From Nemertoderma westbladi (Eukaryota > Xenacoelomorpha > Nemertodermatida > Nemertodermatidae): a DNA stretch of 64,000 nt. The position numbers and the translations under genes are program-made. Every line of letters starts with the position of its first letter. Position 1 is the stretch's first letter. The notes beneath the pieces are model-generated. The model was not told where the DNA came from and did no database searches. It saw only the letters and a list, made by a program, of their open reading frames with translations. Shown piece by piece: positions 11,394-24,891 of the stretch. Location: positions 1-64,000 of the forward strand of contig JAUCBJ010009087.1 of assembly GCA_032718475.1 (NCBI GenBank), read 5' to 3'.

Positions 11394-14300
11394 GTTGGTA
11401 TAAAATGTTAAAATAATAGAAGTTCGGAGCAGGTTGGTATAAAATGTTAAAATAATAGAAGTTCGGAGCAGGTTGGTATAAAATGTTAAAATAATAGAAG
11501 TTCGGAGCTGGTTGGTATAAAATGTTAAAATAATAGAAGTTCGGAGCAGGTTGGTATAAAATGTTAAAATAATAGAAGTTCGGAGCAGGTTGGTATAAAA
11601 TGTTAAAATAATAGAAGTTCGGAGCAGGTTGGTATAAAATGTTAAAATAATAGAAGTTCGGAGCAGGTTGGTATAAAATGTTAAAATAATAGAAGCTCGG
11701 AGCAGGTTGGTATAAAATGTTAAAATAATAGAAGTTCGGAGCAGGTTGGTATAAAATGTTAAAATAATAGAAGTTCGGAGCAGGTTGGTATAAAATGTTA
11801 AAATAATAGAAGTTCGGAGCAGGTTGGTATAAAATGTTAAAATAATAGAAGTTCGGAGCAGGTTGGTATAAAATGTTAAAATAATAGAAGTTCGGAGCAG
11901 GTTGGTATAAAATGTTAAAATAATAGAAGTTCGGAGCAGGTTGGTATAAAATGTTAAAATAATAGAAGTTCGGAGCAGGTTGGTATAAAATGTTAAAATA
12001 ATAGAAGTTCGGAGCAGGTTGGTATAAAATGTTAAAATAATAGAAGTTCGGAGCAGGTTGGTATAAAATGTTAAAATAATAGAAGTTCGGAGCAGGTTGG
12101 TATAAAATGTTAAAATAATAGAAGTTCGGAGCAGGTTGGTATAAAATGTTAAAATAATAGAAGTTCGGAGCAGGTTGGTATAAAATGTTAAAATAATAGA
12201 AGTTCGGAGCAGGTTGGTATAAAATGTTAAAATAATAGAAGTTCGGAGCAGGTTGGTATAAAATGTTAAAATAATAGAAGTTCGGAGCAGGTTGGTATAA
12301 AATGTTAAAATAATAGAAGTTCGGAGCAGGTTGGTATAAAATGTTAAAATAATAGAAGTTCGGAGCAGGTTGGTATAAAATGTTAAAATAATAGAAGTTC
12401 GGAGCAGGTTGGTATAAAATGTTAAAATAATAGAAGTTCGGAGCAGGTTGGTATAAAATGTTAAAATAATAGAAGTTCGGAGCAGGTTGGTATAAAATGT
12501 TAAAATAATAGAAGTTCGGAGCAGGTTGGTATAAAATGTTAAAATAATAGAAGTTCGGAGCAGGTTGGTATAAAATGTTAAAATAATAGAAGTTCGGAGC
12601 AGGTTGGTATAAAATGTTAAAATAATAGAAGTTCGGAGCAGGTTGGTATAAAATGTTAAAATAATAGAAGTTCGGAGCAGGTTGGTATAAAATGTTAAAA
12701 TAATAGAAGTTCGGAGCAGGTTGGTATAAAATGTTAAAATAATAGAAGTTCGGAGCAGGTTGGTATAAAATGTTAAAATAATAGAAGTTCGGAGCAGGTT
12801 GGTATAAAATGTTAAAATAATAGAAGTTCGGAGCAGGTTGGTATAAAATGTTAAAATAATAGAAGTTCGGAGCAGGTTGGTATAAAATGTTAAAATAATA
12901 GAAGTTCGGAGCAGGTTGGTATAAAATGTTAAAATAATAGAAGTTCGGAGCAGGTTGGTATAAAATGTTAAAATAATAGAAGTTCGGAGCAGGTTGGTAT
13001 AAAATGTTAAAATAATAGAAGTTCGGAGCAGGTTGGTATAAAATGTTAAAATAATAGAAGTTCGGAGCAGGTTGGTATAAAATGTTAAAATAATAGAAGT
13101 TCGGAGCAGGTTGGTATAAAATGTTAAAATAATAGAAGTTCGGAGCAGGTTGGTATAAAATGTTAAAATAATAGAAGTTCGGAGCAGGTTGGTATAAAAT
13201 GTTAAAATAATAGAAGTTCGGAGCAGGTTGGTATAAAATGTTAAAATAATAGAAGTTCGGAGCAGGTTGGTATAAAATGTTAAAATAATAGAAGTTCGGA
13301 GCAGGTTGGTATAAAATGTTAAAATAATAGAAGTTCGGAGCAGGTTGGTATAAAATGTTAAAATAATAGAAGTTCGGAGCAGGTTGGTATAAAATGTTAA
13401 AATAATAGAAGTTCGGAGCAGGTTGGTATAAAATGTTAAAATAATAGAAGTTCGGAGCAGGTTGGTATAAAATGTTAAAATAATAGAAGTTCGGAGCAGG
13501 TTGGTATAAAATGTTAAAATAATAGAAGTTCGGAGCAGGTTGGTATAAAATGTTAAAATAATAGAAGTTCGGAGCAGGTTGGTATAAAATGTTAAAATAA
13601 TAGAAGTTCGGAGCAGGTTGGTATAAAATGTTAAAATAATAGAAGTTCGGAGCAGGTTGGTATAAAATGTTAAAATAATAGAAGTTCGGAGCAGGTTGGT
13701 ATAAAATGTTAAAATAATAGAAGTTCGGAGCAGGTTGGTATAAAATGTTAAAATAATAGAAGTTCGGAGCAGGTTGGTATAAAATGTTAAAATAATAGAA
13801 GTTCGGAGCAGGTTGGTATAAAATGTTAAAATAATAGAAGTTCGGAGCAGGTTGGTATAAAATGTTAAAATAATAGAAGTTCGGAGCAGGTTGGTATAAA
13901 ATGTTAAAATAATAGAAGTTCGGAGCAGGTTGGTATAAAATGTTAAAATAATAGAAGTTCGGAGCAGGTTGGTATAAAATGTTAAAATAATAGAAGTTCG
14001 GAGCAGGTTGGTATAAAATGTTAAAATAATAGAAGTTCGGAGCAGGTTGGTATAAAATGTTAAAATAATAGAAGTTCGGAGCAGGTTGGTATAAAATGTT
14101 AAAATAATAGAAGTTCGGAGCAGGTTGGTATAAAATGTTAAAATAATAGAAGTTCGGAGCAGGTTGGTATAAAATGTTAAAATAATAGAAGTTCGGAGCA
14201 GGTTGGTATAAAATGTTAAAATAATAGAAGTTCGGAGCAGGTTGGTATAAAATGTTAAAATAATAGAAGTTCGGAGCAGGTTGGTATAAAATGTTAAAAT

Positions 14301-17300
14301 AATAGAAGCTCGGAGCTGGTTGGTATAAAATGTTAAAATAATAGAAGTTCGGAGCAGGTTGGTATAAAATGTTAAAATAATAGAAGTTCGGAGCAGGTTG
14401 GTATAAAATGTTAAAATAATAGAAGTTCGGAGCAGGTTGGTATAAAATGTTAAAATAATAGAAGTTCGGAGCAGGTTGGTATAAAATGTTAAAATAATAG
14501 AAGTTCGGAGCAGGTTGGTATAAAATGTTAAAATAATAGAAGTTCGGAGCAGGTTGGTATAAAATGTTAAAATAATAGAAGTTCGGAGCAGGTTGGTATA
14601 AAATGTTAAAATAATAGAAGTTCGGAGCAGGTTGGTATAAAATGTTAAAATAATAGAAGTTCGGAGCAGGTTGGTATAAAATGTTAAAATAATAGAAGTT
14701 CGGAGCAGGTTGGTATAAAATGTTAAAATAATAGAAGTTCGGAGCAGGTTGGTATAAAATGTTAAAATAATAGAAGTTCGGAGCAGGTTGGTATAAAATG
14801 TTAAAATAATAGAAGTTCGGAGCAGGTTGGTATAAAATGTTAAAATAATAGAAGTTCGGAGCAGGTTGGTATAAAATGTTAAAATAATAGAAGTTCGGAG
14901 CAGGTTGGTATAAAATGTTAAAATAATAGAAGTTCGGAGCAGGTTGGTATAAAATGTTAAAATAATAGAAGTTCGGAGCAGGTTGGTATAAAATGTTAAA
15001 ATAATAGAAGTTCGGAGCAGGTTGGTATAAAATGTTAAAATAATAGAAGTTCGGAGCAGGTTGGTATAAAATGTTAAAATAATAGAAGTTCGGAGCAGGT
15101 TGGTATAAAATGTTAAAATAATAGAAGTTCGGAGCAGGTTGGTATAAAATGTTAAAATAATAGAAGTTCGGAGCAGGTTGGTATAAAATGTTAAAATAAT
15201 AGAAGTTCGGAGCAGGTTGGTATAAAATGTTAAAATAATAGAAGTTCGGAGCAGGTTGGTATAAAATGTTAAAATAATAGAAGTTCGGAGCAGGTTGGTA
15301 TAAAATGTTAAAATAATAGAAGTTCGGAGCAGGTTGGTATAAAATGTTAAAATAATAGAAGTTCGGAGCAGGTTGGTATAAAATGTTAAAATAATAGAAG
15401 TTCGGAGCAGGTTGGTATAAAATGTTAAAATAATAGAAGTTCGGAGCAGGTTGGTATAAAATGTTAAAATAATAGAAGTTCGGAGCAGGTTGGTATAAAA
15501 TGTTAAAATAATAGAAGTTCGGAGCAGGTTGGTATAAAATGTTAAAATAATAGAAGTTCGGAGCAGGTTGGTATAAAATGTTAAAATAATAGAAGTTCGG
15601 AGCAGGTTGGTATAAAATGTTAAAATAATAGAAGTTCGGAGCAGGTTGGTATAAAATGTTAAAATAATAGAAGTTCGGAGCAGGTTGGTATAAAATGTTA
15701 AAATAATAGAAGTTCGGAGCAGGTTGGTATAAAATGTTAAAATAATAGAAGTTCGGAGCAGGTTGGTATAAAATGTTAAAATAATAGAAGTTCGGAGCAG
15801 GTTGGTATAAAATGTTAAAATAATAGAAGTTCGGAGCAGGTTGGTATAAAATGTTAAAATAATAGAAGTTCGGAGCAGGTTGGTATAAAATGTTAAAATA
15901 ATAGAAGTTCGGAGCAGGTTGGTATAAAATGTTAAAATAATAGAAGTTCGGAGCAGGTTGGTATAAAATGTTAAAATAATAGAAGTTCGGAGCAGGTTGG
16001 TATAAAATGTTAAAATAATAGAAGTTCGGAGCAGGTTGGTATAAAATGTTAAAATAATAGAAGCTCGGAGCAGGTTGGTATAAAATGTTAAAATAATAGA
16101 AGTTCGGAGCAGGTTGGTATAAAATGTTAAAATAATAGAAGTTCGGAGCAGGTTGGTATAAAATGTTAAAATAATAGAAGTTCGGAGCAGGTTGGTATAA
16201 AATGTTAAAATAATAGAAGTTCGGAGCAGGTTGGTATAAAATGTTAAAATAATAGAAGTTCGGAGCAGGTTGGTATAAAATGTTAAAATAATAGAAGCTC
16301 GGAGCAGGTTGGTATAAAATGTTAAAATAATAGAAGTTCGGAGCAGGTTGGTATAAAATGTTAAAATAATAGAAGTTCGGAGCAGGTTGGTATAAAATGT
16401 TAAAATAATAGAAGTTCGGAGCAGGTTGGTATAAAATGTTAAAATAATAGAAGTTCGGAGCAGGTTGGTATAAAATGTTAAAATAATAGAAGTTCGGAGC
16501 AGGTTGGTATAAAATGTTAAAATAATAGAAGTTCGGAGCAGGTTGGTATAAAATGTTAAAATAATAGAAGTTCGGAGCAGGTTGGTATAAAATGTTAAAA
16601 TAATAGAAGTTCGGAGCAGGTTGGTATAAAATGTTAAAATAATAGAAGTTCGGAGCAGGTTGGTATAAAATGTTAAAATAATAGAAGTTCGGAGCAGGTT
16701 GGTATAAAATGTTAAAATAATAGAAGTTCGGAGCAGGTTGGTATAAAATGTTAAAATAATAGAAGTTCGGAGCAGGTTGGTATAAAATGTTAAAATAATA
16801 GAAGTTCGGAGCAGGTTGGTATAAAATGTTAAAATAATAGAAGTTCGGAGCAGGTTGGTATAAAATGTTAAAATAATAGAAGTTCGGAGCAGGTTGGTAT
16901 AAAATGTTAAAATAATAGAAGTTCGGAGCAGGTTGGTATAAAATGTTAAAATAATAGAAGTTCGGAGCAGGTTGGTATAAAATGTTAAAATAATAGAAGT
17001 TCGGAGCAGGTTGGTATAAAATGTTAAAATAATAGAAGTTCGGAGCAGGTTGGTATAAAATGTTAAAATAATAGAAGTTCGGAGCAGGTTGGTATAAAAT
17101 GTTAAAATAATAGAAGTTCGGAGCAGGTTGGTATAAAATGTTAAAATAATAGAAGTTCGGAGCAGGTTGGTATAAAATGTTAAAATAATAGAAGTTCGGA
17201 GCAGGTTGGTATAAAATGTTAAAATAATAGAAGTTCGGAGCAGGTTGGTATAAAATGTTAAAATAATAGAAGTTCGGAGCAGGTTGGTATAAAATGTTAA

Positions 17301-20300
17301 AATAATAGAAGTTCGGAGCAGGTTGGTATAAAATGTTAAAATAATAGAAGTTCGGAGCAGGTTGGTATAAAATGTTAAAATAATAGAAGTTCGGAGCAGG
17401 TTGGTATAAAATGTTAAAATAATAGAAGTTCGGAGCAGGTTGGTATAAAATGTTAAAATAATAGAAGTTCGGAGCAGGTTGGTATAAAATGTTAAAATAA
17501 TAGAAGTTCGGAGCAGGTTGGTATAAAATGTTAAAATAATAGAAGTTCGGAGCAGGTTGGTATAAAATGTTAAAATAATAGAAGTTCGGAGCAGGTTGGT
17601 ATAAAATGTTAAAATAATAGAAGTTCGGAGCAGGTTGGTATAAAATGTTAAAATAATAGAAGTTCGGAGCAGGTTGGTATAAAATGTTAAAATAATAGAA
17701 GTTCGGAGCAGGTTGGTATAAAATGTTAAAATAATAGAAGTTCGGAGCAGGTTGGTATAGAATGTTAAAATAATAGAAGTTCGGAGCAGGTTGGTATAGA
17801 ATGTTAAAATAATAGAAGTTCGGAGCAGGTTGGTATAAAATGTTAAAATAATTGAAGTTCGGAGCAGGTTGGTATAAAATGTTAAAATAATAGAAGTTCG
17901 GAGCAGGTTGGTATAGAATGTTAAAATAATAGAAGTTCGGAGCAGGTTGGTATAAAATGTTAAAATAATTGAAGTTCGGAGCAGGTTGGTATAAAATGTT
18001 AAAATGATAGAAGTTCGGAGCAGGTTGGTATAAAATGTTAAAATAATAGAAGTTCGGAGCAGGTTGGTATAAAATGTTAAAATAATAGAAGTTCGGAGCA
18101 GGTTGGTATAAAATGTTAAAATAATAGAAGTTCGGAGCAGGTTGGTATAAAATGTTAAAATAATAGAAGTTCGGAGCAGGTTGGTATAAAATGTTAAAAT
18201 AATAGAAGTTCGGAGCAGGTTGGTATAAAATGTTAAAATAATAGAAGTTCGGAGCAGGTTGGTATAAAATGTTAAAATAATAGAAGTTCGGAGCAGGTTG
18301 GTATAAAATGTTAAAATAATAGAAGTTCGGAGCAGGTTGGTATAAAATGTTAAAATAATAGAAGTTCGGAGCAGGTTGGTATAAAATGTTAAAATAATAG
18401 AAGTTCGGAGCAGGTTGGTATAAAATGTTAAAATAATAGAAGTTCGGAGCAGGTTGGTATAAAATGTTAAAATAATAGAAGTTCGGAGCAGGTTGGTATA
18501 AAATGTTAAAATAATAGAAGTTCGGAGCAGGTTGGTATAAAATGTTAAAATAATAGAAGTTCGGAGCAGGTTGGTATAAAATGTTAAAATAATAGAAGTT
18601 CGGAGCAGGTTGGTATAAAATGTTAAAATAATAGAAGTTCGGAGCAGGTTGGTATAAAATGTTAAAATAATAGAAGTTCGGAGCAGGTTGGTATAAAATG
18701 TTAAAATAATAGAAGTTCGGAGCAGGTTGGTATAAAATGTTAAAATAATAGAAGTTCGGAGCAGGTTGGTATAAAATGTTAAAATAATAGAAGTTCGGAG
18801 CAGGTTGGTATAAAATGTTAAAATAATAGAAGTTCGGAGCAGGTTGGTATAAAATGTTAAAATAATAGAAGTTCGGAGCAGGTTGGTATAAAATGTTAAA
18901 ATAATAGAAGTTCGGAGCAGGTTGGTATAAAATGTTAAAATAATAGAAGTTCGGAGCAGGTTGGTATAAAATGTTAAAATAATAGAAGCTCGGAGCTGGT
19001 TGGTATAAAATGTTAAAATAATAGAAGCTCGGAGCAGGTTGGTATAAAATGTTAAAATAATAGAAGTTCGGAGCAGGTTGGTATAAAATGTTAAAATAAT
19101 AGAAGTTCGGAGCAGGTTGGTATAAAATGTTAAAATAATAGAAGTTCGGAGCAGGTTGGTATAAAATGTTAAAATAATAGAAGTTCGGAGCAGGTTGGTA
19201 TAAAATGTTAAAATAATAGAAGTTCGGAGCAGGTTGGTATAAAATGTTAAAATAATAGAAGTTCGGAGCAGGTTGGTATAAAATGTTAAAATAATAGAAG
19301 TTCGGAGCAGGTTGGTATAAAATGTTAAAATAATAGAAGTTCGGAGCAGGTTGGTATAAAATGTTAAAATAATAGAAGTTCGGAGCAGGTTGGTATAAAA
19401 TGTTAAAATAATAGAAGCTCGGAGCAGGTTGGTATAAAATGTTAAAATAATAGAAGTTCGGAGCAGGTTGGTATAAAATGTTAAAATAATAGAAGTTCGG
19501 AGCAGGTTGGTATAAAATGTTAAAATAATAGAAGTTCGGAGCAGGTTGGTATAAAATGTTAAAATAATAGAAGTTCGGAGCAGGTTGGTATAAAATGTTA
19601 AAATAATAGAAGTTCGGAGCAGGTTGGTATAAAATGTTAAAATAATAGAAGCTCGGAGCAGGTTGGTATAAAATGTTAAAATAATAGAAGCTCGGAGCAG
19701 GTTGGTATAAAATGTTAAAATAATAGAAGTTCGGAGCAGGTTGGTATAAAATGTTAAAATAATAGAAGTTCGGAGCAGGTTGGTATAAAATGTTAAAATA
19801 ATAGAAGGTCGGAGCAGGTTGGTATAAAATGTTAAAATAATAGAAGGTCGGAGCAGGTTGGTATAAAATGTTAAAATAATAGAAGGTCGGAGCAGGTTGG
19901 TATAAAATGTTAAAATAATAGAAGCTCGGAGCAGGTTGGTATAAAATGTTAAAATAATAGAAGCTCGGAGCAGGTTGGTATAAAATGTTAAAATAATAGA
20001 AGTTCGGAGCAGGTTGGTATAAAATGTTAAAATAATAGTAGTTCGGAGCAGGTTGGTATAAAATGTTAAAATAATAGAAGTTCGGAGCAGGTTGGTATAA
20101 AATGTTAAAATAATAGAAGTTCGGAGCTGGTTGGTATAAAATGTTAAAATAATTGAAGCTCGGAGCAGGTTGGTATAAAATGTTAAAATAATAGAAGCTC
20201 GGAGCAGGTTGGTATAAAATGTTAAAATAATAGAAGCTCGGAGCAGGTTGGTATAAAATGTTAAAATAATAGAAGTTCGGAGCAGGTTGGTATAAAATGT

Positions 20301-20762
20301 TAAAATAATAGTAGTTCGGAGCAGGTTGGTATAAAATGTTAAAATAATAGAAGCTCGGAGCAGGTTGGTATAAAATGTTAAAATAATAGAAGCTCGGAGC
20401 AGGTTGGTATAAAATGTTAAAATAATAGAAGTTCGGAGCAGGTTGGTATAAAATGTTAAAATAATAGAAGTTCGGAGCAGGTTGGTATAAAATGTTAAAC
20501 TAATAGAAGTTCGGAGCTGGTTGGTATAAAATGTTAAAATAATAGAAGCTCGGAGCAGGTTGGTATAAAATGTTAAAATAATTGAAGCTCGGAGCAGGTT
20601 GGTATAAAATGTTAAAATAATAGAAGCTCGGAGCAGGTTGGTATAAAATGTTAAAATAATAGAAGTTCGGAGCAGGTTGGTATAAAATGTTAAAATAATA
20701 GAAGTTCGGAGCAGGTTGGTATAAAATGTTAAAATAATAGAAGTTCGGAGCAGGTTGGTATA
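11365..20762. repeat. 39-bp splice-donor minisatellite, block 1 (241 units)
   Basis: The first unit, 11365-11403, is the last 29 bases of exon 1 plus the first 10 of the intron, including the GTTGGT donor. The following units are near-identical: most have ATAATAG for ATAATTG and GAAGTTCGG for GAAGCTCGG. The length of 9,398 bases is 241 units with essentially no indels. Variant units (GAAGCTCGG, TATAGAATG, AATTGAAG, GAGCTGG) are clustered, mostly toward the right end and at 17.75-18.0 kb. The array sits at the junction of exon and intron, so it is transcribed if the gene is. Confidence 0.97.
20758..20762. other. Target-site duplication, left copy (GTATA)
   Basis: GTATA precedes the LTR start TGTTCGCGC and is found again at 38735-38739 after the other LTR end TTTTACA. 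The host unit reads GGTTGGTATAAAATG, so the duplicated bases are host-derived. Five bases is the usual length for BEL/Pao elements. Confidence 0.9.
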
Positions 20763-23700
20763 TGTTCGCGCTTTCAGACCTTTAGCAGTTTAACCTGCCA
20801 AATTGGGATGTCTTCTAGATTATAAATCGACTTTAGCCTACAGTATGACGAGTATTTGTTACACTACATTAGCCGAAGCCAGTCTATGCGCGACCATTCA
20901 CCCGCTGGATATACCCGGGAGACTGGATTCGGAAGCTTGACCTTATTGCGGTGTAGGCCTACTGTATTATTCGACTGATCGTAATATATAATCTCTGACA
21001 AAGATTATTCACTTTCGGGAAATATTAACAGTTCCTTTAGGACGTGGCGCTCTAAATATGTAAACAGAGTTATGACTTACACTAGACACAACGGGATGGC
21101 TATGGATTCACGTATATAGCGCATTCTTTAGGAGATGCTTTGTTATCAATCACAATCATGCACACTACTGCACAATGCTGCACACCGATCTGCCGACCTT
21201 CACTAATTTTAGTCACATATAAAGAGAACAACAACCAATACATGTAGTGCCTATGAAATAGCATTAGATTCACTTCAAAACCACTTTAATGTAAGTCGCA
21301 ATCGTTATATGTAACCGGTTTCTCTTACCTTCAGTATATCAAGAAGATTGAGGGTTTTGTAATTATTTATCGATATTCCAAATATAATAATATTCCATCA
21401 ACTGATATAATGAATAACCGACAGTAAATAGCAGTAAAATGTTAAGGTATAAATTGTTATGATATATGATTTTGTATGGTATGAATTGGTTTGATATGAT
21501 AACAGATATACGTTCTATAATTAAGCCTACTAATGTAGGGCTAAAGCCTGAAAACACAGAGATTCCAAAGCCGGTCTTCTGTCCGGGACAGTCAGCCGGT
21601 CTTTGACATAAGTGACCATTATTACCGTAATGTGTGTGTGTGTGTGTGTGTTAGTGTGTGTGTGTGTTTGTCCAGAGCGATATCTCAGTTATTTATTAAT
21701 CAATCGAAACAAAATTTGGACAAAAGTTAGATATAGGGATGGCGAAGGCTCATACAAAAAATTGGGTGTCGAGATAGTATTTATGCGATGTGAGCGCTAT
21801 ATTTGCGTGTTTTCGCATGGTTTAGGAAAAAGCTATCTTGTCATAGGGAACGCAATGAATGATTCTGATATTTGGCATGGAGGTACCTGAATTATTTCTA
21901 AATCGATTAACGGAGGCCGATTTTTAAATTTGGACCTACATTATGACCTAATTGAAGATTTAATTAAGGTAATTAATTAGCATTAGCAATTACCAATACT
22001 GCAGTACCGGTACTGCAGTCCTGTAGGCCCTAGACTGCTAGTACTGTCTGATTGTCTGCCTGTAGTTAATCTGTAGACAATCTTAGCACTATGCACTACC
22101 TGCTAGCATACTGGCATAGCAGCAAACTGGCAGTACCAAGTACCGGTACTTCTGACTGGCAGACTAGCATAGCATTTCAGTTTATTATTATCCATCAGGT
22201 AGGCTATGCCTGGCTTAAATATAATATTTCGCCATGTTCGCAGGCGACTTCGCACTGACTACCGGTCACCGGTAGGCCTATGCCATTCTGCTAAGTAGGG
22301 CATGTACGCCGAACGCGTTCGGCGCACAATTTTTTCCAGAATTTGGAGCAGGCGCAGAAAATTGAGACCGCAGCGCAGCACCGCGCAGTGAAAATTTAGA
22401 GCGCGGCGCGACAGGCGCAGGCGCAGAAAATTGATAGCACGGCTCAGACTTGCACTACAGCACTAAGTCAGTACCGGTAAGTAGACCTACCCCTGGCAGT
22501 CTGCCGACTACCGGTAACAGGGTAATGACAATACAGATAAGACTGTAAGAAATACTGAAATAATAAGCCTCCTACTTGCTACTTGGTGTGCTTTAGGCCA
22601 GTACCAGTACAGCAGTAGGCAGGCAGGTACGTGGTAGGAGATTTCGCGCAGTATTTCTGCTGTGCGCGCCAATGTGTAATGTCAATGCTGTAATGTCAAT
22701 AATATAATAAAGCGTCCTACTTGGTGTGCTTAGGGCTTGCTTAGGCCAGTAGAGTAGGCAGGCGGGTAGGTGGTACGGTACAGTACCGGTACTACAGAGG
22801 TAGGAGATTTCGCGCAGTATTCTGGTATTTCTGCTGTGCGCGCCAATCTCGCGCAGAATTTCTGCTGCGCGCGCCAATCTCGCGCAGTTTTTCTGCTGCG
22901 CATGCGGATTTTGCACTGTTTTCGACTGCGCAGGCGCACATTTTTTTCTGCGCTGCGTCGCGTTCGGCGCACAAAAAAGTCACTTAGCATACGGGGGCCT
23001 ATGCAGCTATGCTATGAGATTAACCGTCCAGTCGTTCAGATGCATATGGTACCGGAACGGGTTACGGTTTAATCCTGCATTTGTCAATTACGACAATACC
23101 GGTACAACTTTGAGTACCGCTGTACCGGTACGCGGTAGCCTACCGTTACCGGTTGACCAGTAGGCGTAGGCGGTAGACCTACGGTGCGATGGTAGCCAGC
23201 CGGTAGGTGGTAGGCTTACCGTACCGGTATAAATGTTGGCGGATGGCGGGATGACGTCGTGTGGCGCGTAATTACTTACCGGTTGCCTGGTTGCCGGTAG
23301 ACGCCTACCCAACTCGTAACTGGTGATCGTCAGGTCGTGGTCGACGGTCGTGGTGGGATGAGCATGAGGTCGCCTACGATGGGAATAAGTGAAAAGGAAA
23401 CATAGGCCTACCCGAACGAAAACGTATTATTATTGTACTGATTAAGTAGGAGGACCGTGAACCATCCAGGCTTGCCAGCTTGTTACTACTTACAGTTATA
23501 CTATATTGCACCATTAGCTTCCCGTGTGGATATTAGTGAGTTTGTCTCCCCCCCCCCCCCCCCCCCTTGCCTTATGTAATAGATTTGGTACTGACCAAAT
23601 CTATTGTTGCTGTCTTGGGTTGCCAATATGTATTGGCTTCCCTTCCGCTGGCCGCTTTCTTTTATTGCTCAAAATTCCTTAGTATACAAGCATTTGGCCG

Positions 23701-24189
23701 CTACCGCAACAACCCCCCCCCCCCCCATGTTACTTTCCGGGTGTTTCCTTGGAATTAACATGTATAGCAACGGACTAACGCCCTCCTGGTTTGCGAGTCC
23801 AGAAGATTGGTGTTCGGACACTTCCCCTCCCCCGGACACTTCCCCCCCGGACAGTTCACAGAGGTTTCCCGGAAGTTTCTGTTCAAAAAGCAGGAGAATC
23901 GCTCTGATTGGTTGACCGAACAAAGAAACACCAGAGAACAAGGAAAAAAGCTACACGTGTACAGATCAGCTGTTAGCTGTCGTCATAGTAACTACACTGT
24001 TTCAGAGGATTTCGCGTATTGCGACATAGAATTGCTAATTATGTCCACTAAAGTACACATACAGAAGAAATGGCTTTTTATGTCCACTAAAACACCAGTA
24101 CAGTAAGGATACGGCCTTTTATGCCTGTTAAACCAACTACAGAGTACTTACGGGGAAAATAACCGGCTAATTCTGCAAAAGCTTTTACA
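20763..24189 (-). repeat. 3' LTR (left in window), enlarged by a ~2.3 kb insert
   Basis: This matches the other LTR over 20763-21580 and again from about 23866 to 24189. Between these is 2.3 kb not found in the other copy, where about 42 different bases stand instead. The ends are TGTTCGCGC and GCTTTTACA. Without the insert it would be about 1.18 kb, like its partner. Confidence 0.88.
21581..23865. mobile_element. Insert inside the 3' LTR, origin unresolved
   Basis: This sequence is present in one LTR only. It holds a (TG)n tract at 21631-21668, many copies of the palindrome ACCGGT, a perfect 18-bp palindrome CGCCGAACGCGTTCGGCG near 22309, tandem GCGC-rich repeats at 22630-22980 (TTTCTGCTGCGCGCGCC type) and runs of C near 23550 and 23715. 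CGTTCGGCGCACAA near 22316 recurs in the same orientation near 22962. Its left border reads GTCCGGGACAG and its right border has CCCGGACAG, which may be remnants of terminal repeats. No transposase frame is visible. It probably entered after the retroelement landed, since a replicating element would carry it in both LTRs. Confidence 0.55.
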
Positions 24190-24197
24190 CCGCTCCC
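24190..24197 (-). promoter_or_regulatory. Candidate polypurine tract
   Basis: On the coding strand GGGAGCGG abuts the 3' LTR start (TGTAAAAGC). This is the place where the plus-strand primer lies in LTR elements. It is short and interrupted by one C. Confidence 0.5.
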
Positions 24198-24267
24198 AGA
24201 AAATGGGATTTTAGTCTATAAAATATAAAAAATCACAGTTTCTAAAATATAAAAATACTCTAAACAG

Positions 24268-24801
24268 TTAGTCTTTCTTACGCGGACGGCGTTTGCGCAG
24301 TTTTTTGAGGCTAGCAAGAGTCCTTTTCTCTTTGGGGCGAGCCACTTTACTAGGAGGGCTGTAACTCCTGGGTGAAGGGTGCAATACAATTGCATCAGAA
24401 GGTTTAGGATTACGATCGGTGTATCCGCCGGTCGAAGTACCTGGTTGATTGATATCAACTTCAGTGGAGCGAGGTCTAACGGCCTTTAGGGCGCGTCTTA
24501 GGACAGCAGCTCCTACGGGTCCTTGACGGGTCATCTGGACAATGGCGGTAGGTGGACCGTGAGTGGTGAGAAACTTCCTCGGTTTAATGGTTCTTTCCAG
24601 CTCGCGTTCTCGGGCTCGATATTCGTAGGGCCGTCGAGATACTTCCTGTAACTCAGGGTGCGAGTTGATAAATAAATCGCCATACTCATGGTCTTGACGG
24701 ATGAAATTGATCAAATGGTATGAAGTAATAACGTTAGGATTGACGTTCCTGAGATATTTTCGAACAAATTTGGTGGAAATACACTCACCAACACGCTTCA
24801 T
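24268..24801 (-). CDS. Basic C-terminal segment of the retroelement's long ORF
   Basis: This is a 177-codon frame from ATG 24801. It lies in the same frame as the 1,225-codon ORF upstream, and the codons between (24802-24891) are open, so only TAG 24892-24894 separates the two. I do not recognise the protein. It is hydrophilic and ends in a cluster of lysines and arginines (LKKLRKRRPRKKD), which would suit nuclear import or nucleic-acid binding. There is no signal peptide or membrane segment. It is either the tail of the long protein (reached by read-through, or cut off by mutation) or a small separate product. Confidence 0.55.
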   Translation of the reverse strand: MKRVGECISTKFVRKYLRNVNPNVITSYHLINFIRQDHEYGDLFINSHPELQEVSRRPYEYRARERELERTIKPRKFLTTHGPPTAIVQMTRQGPVGAAVLRRALKAVRPRSTEVDINQPGTSTGGYTDRNPKPSDAIVLHPSPRSYSPPSKVARPKEKRTLASLKKLRKRRPRKKD

Positions 24802-24891
24802 TAGTTCGTAACTCGGTGTGCGTGTTTTTTGTTCAACAGACGCGAATAAATAAGGATGGAACGCGTAAACTCCCTCGTAAGAGCGTCCAGG

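Noticed and set aside
11365-20762. CRISPR array
   Set aside because: Units abut directly without spacers, and the host is an animal.
22593-23072. Arg- and Ala-rich ORFs in the LTR insert
   Set aside because: They overlap in several frames on both strands and follow the GCGC-rich repeats.
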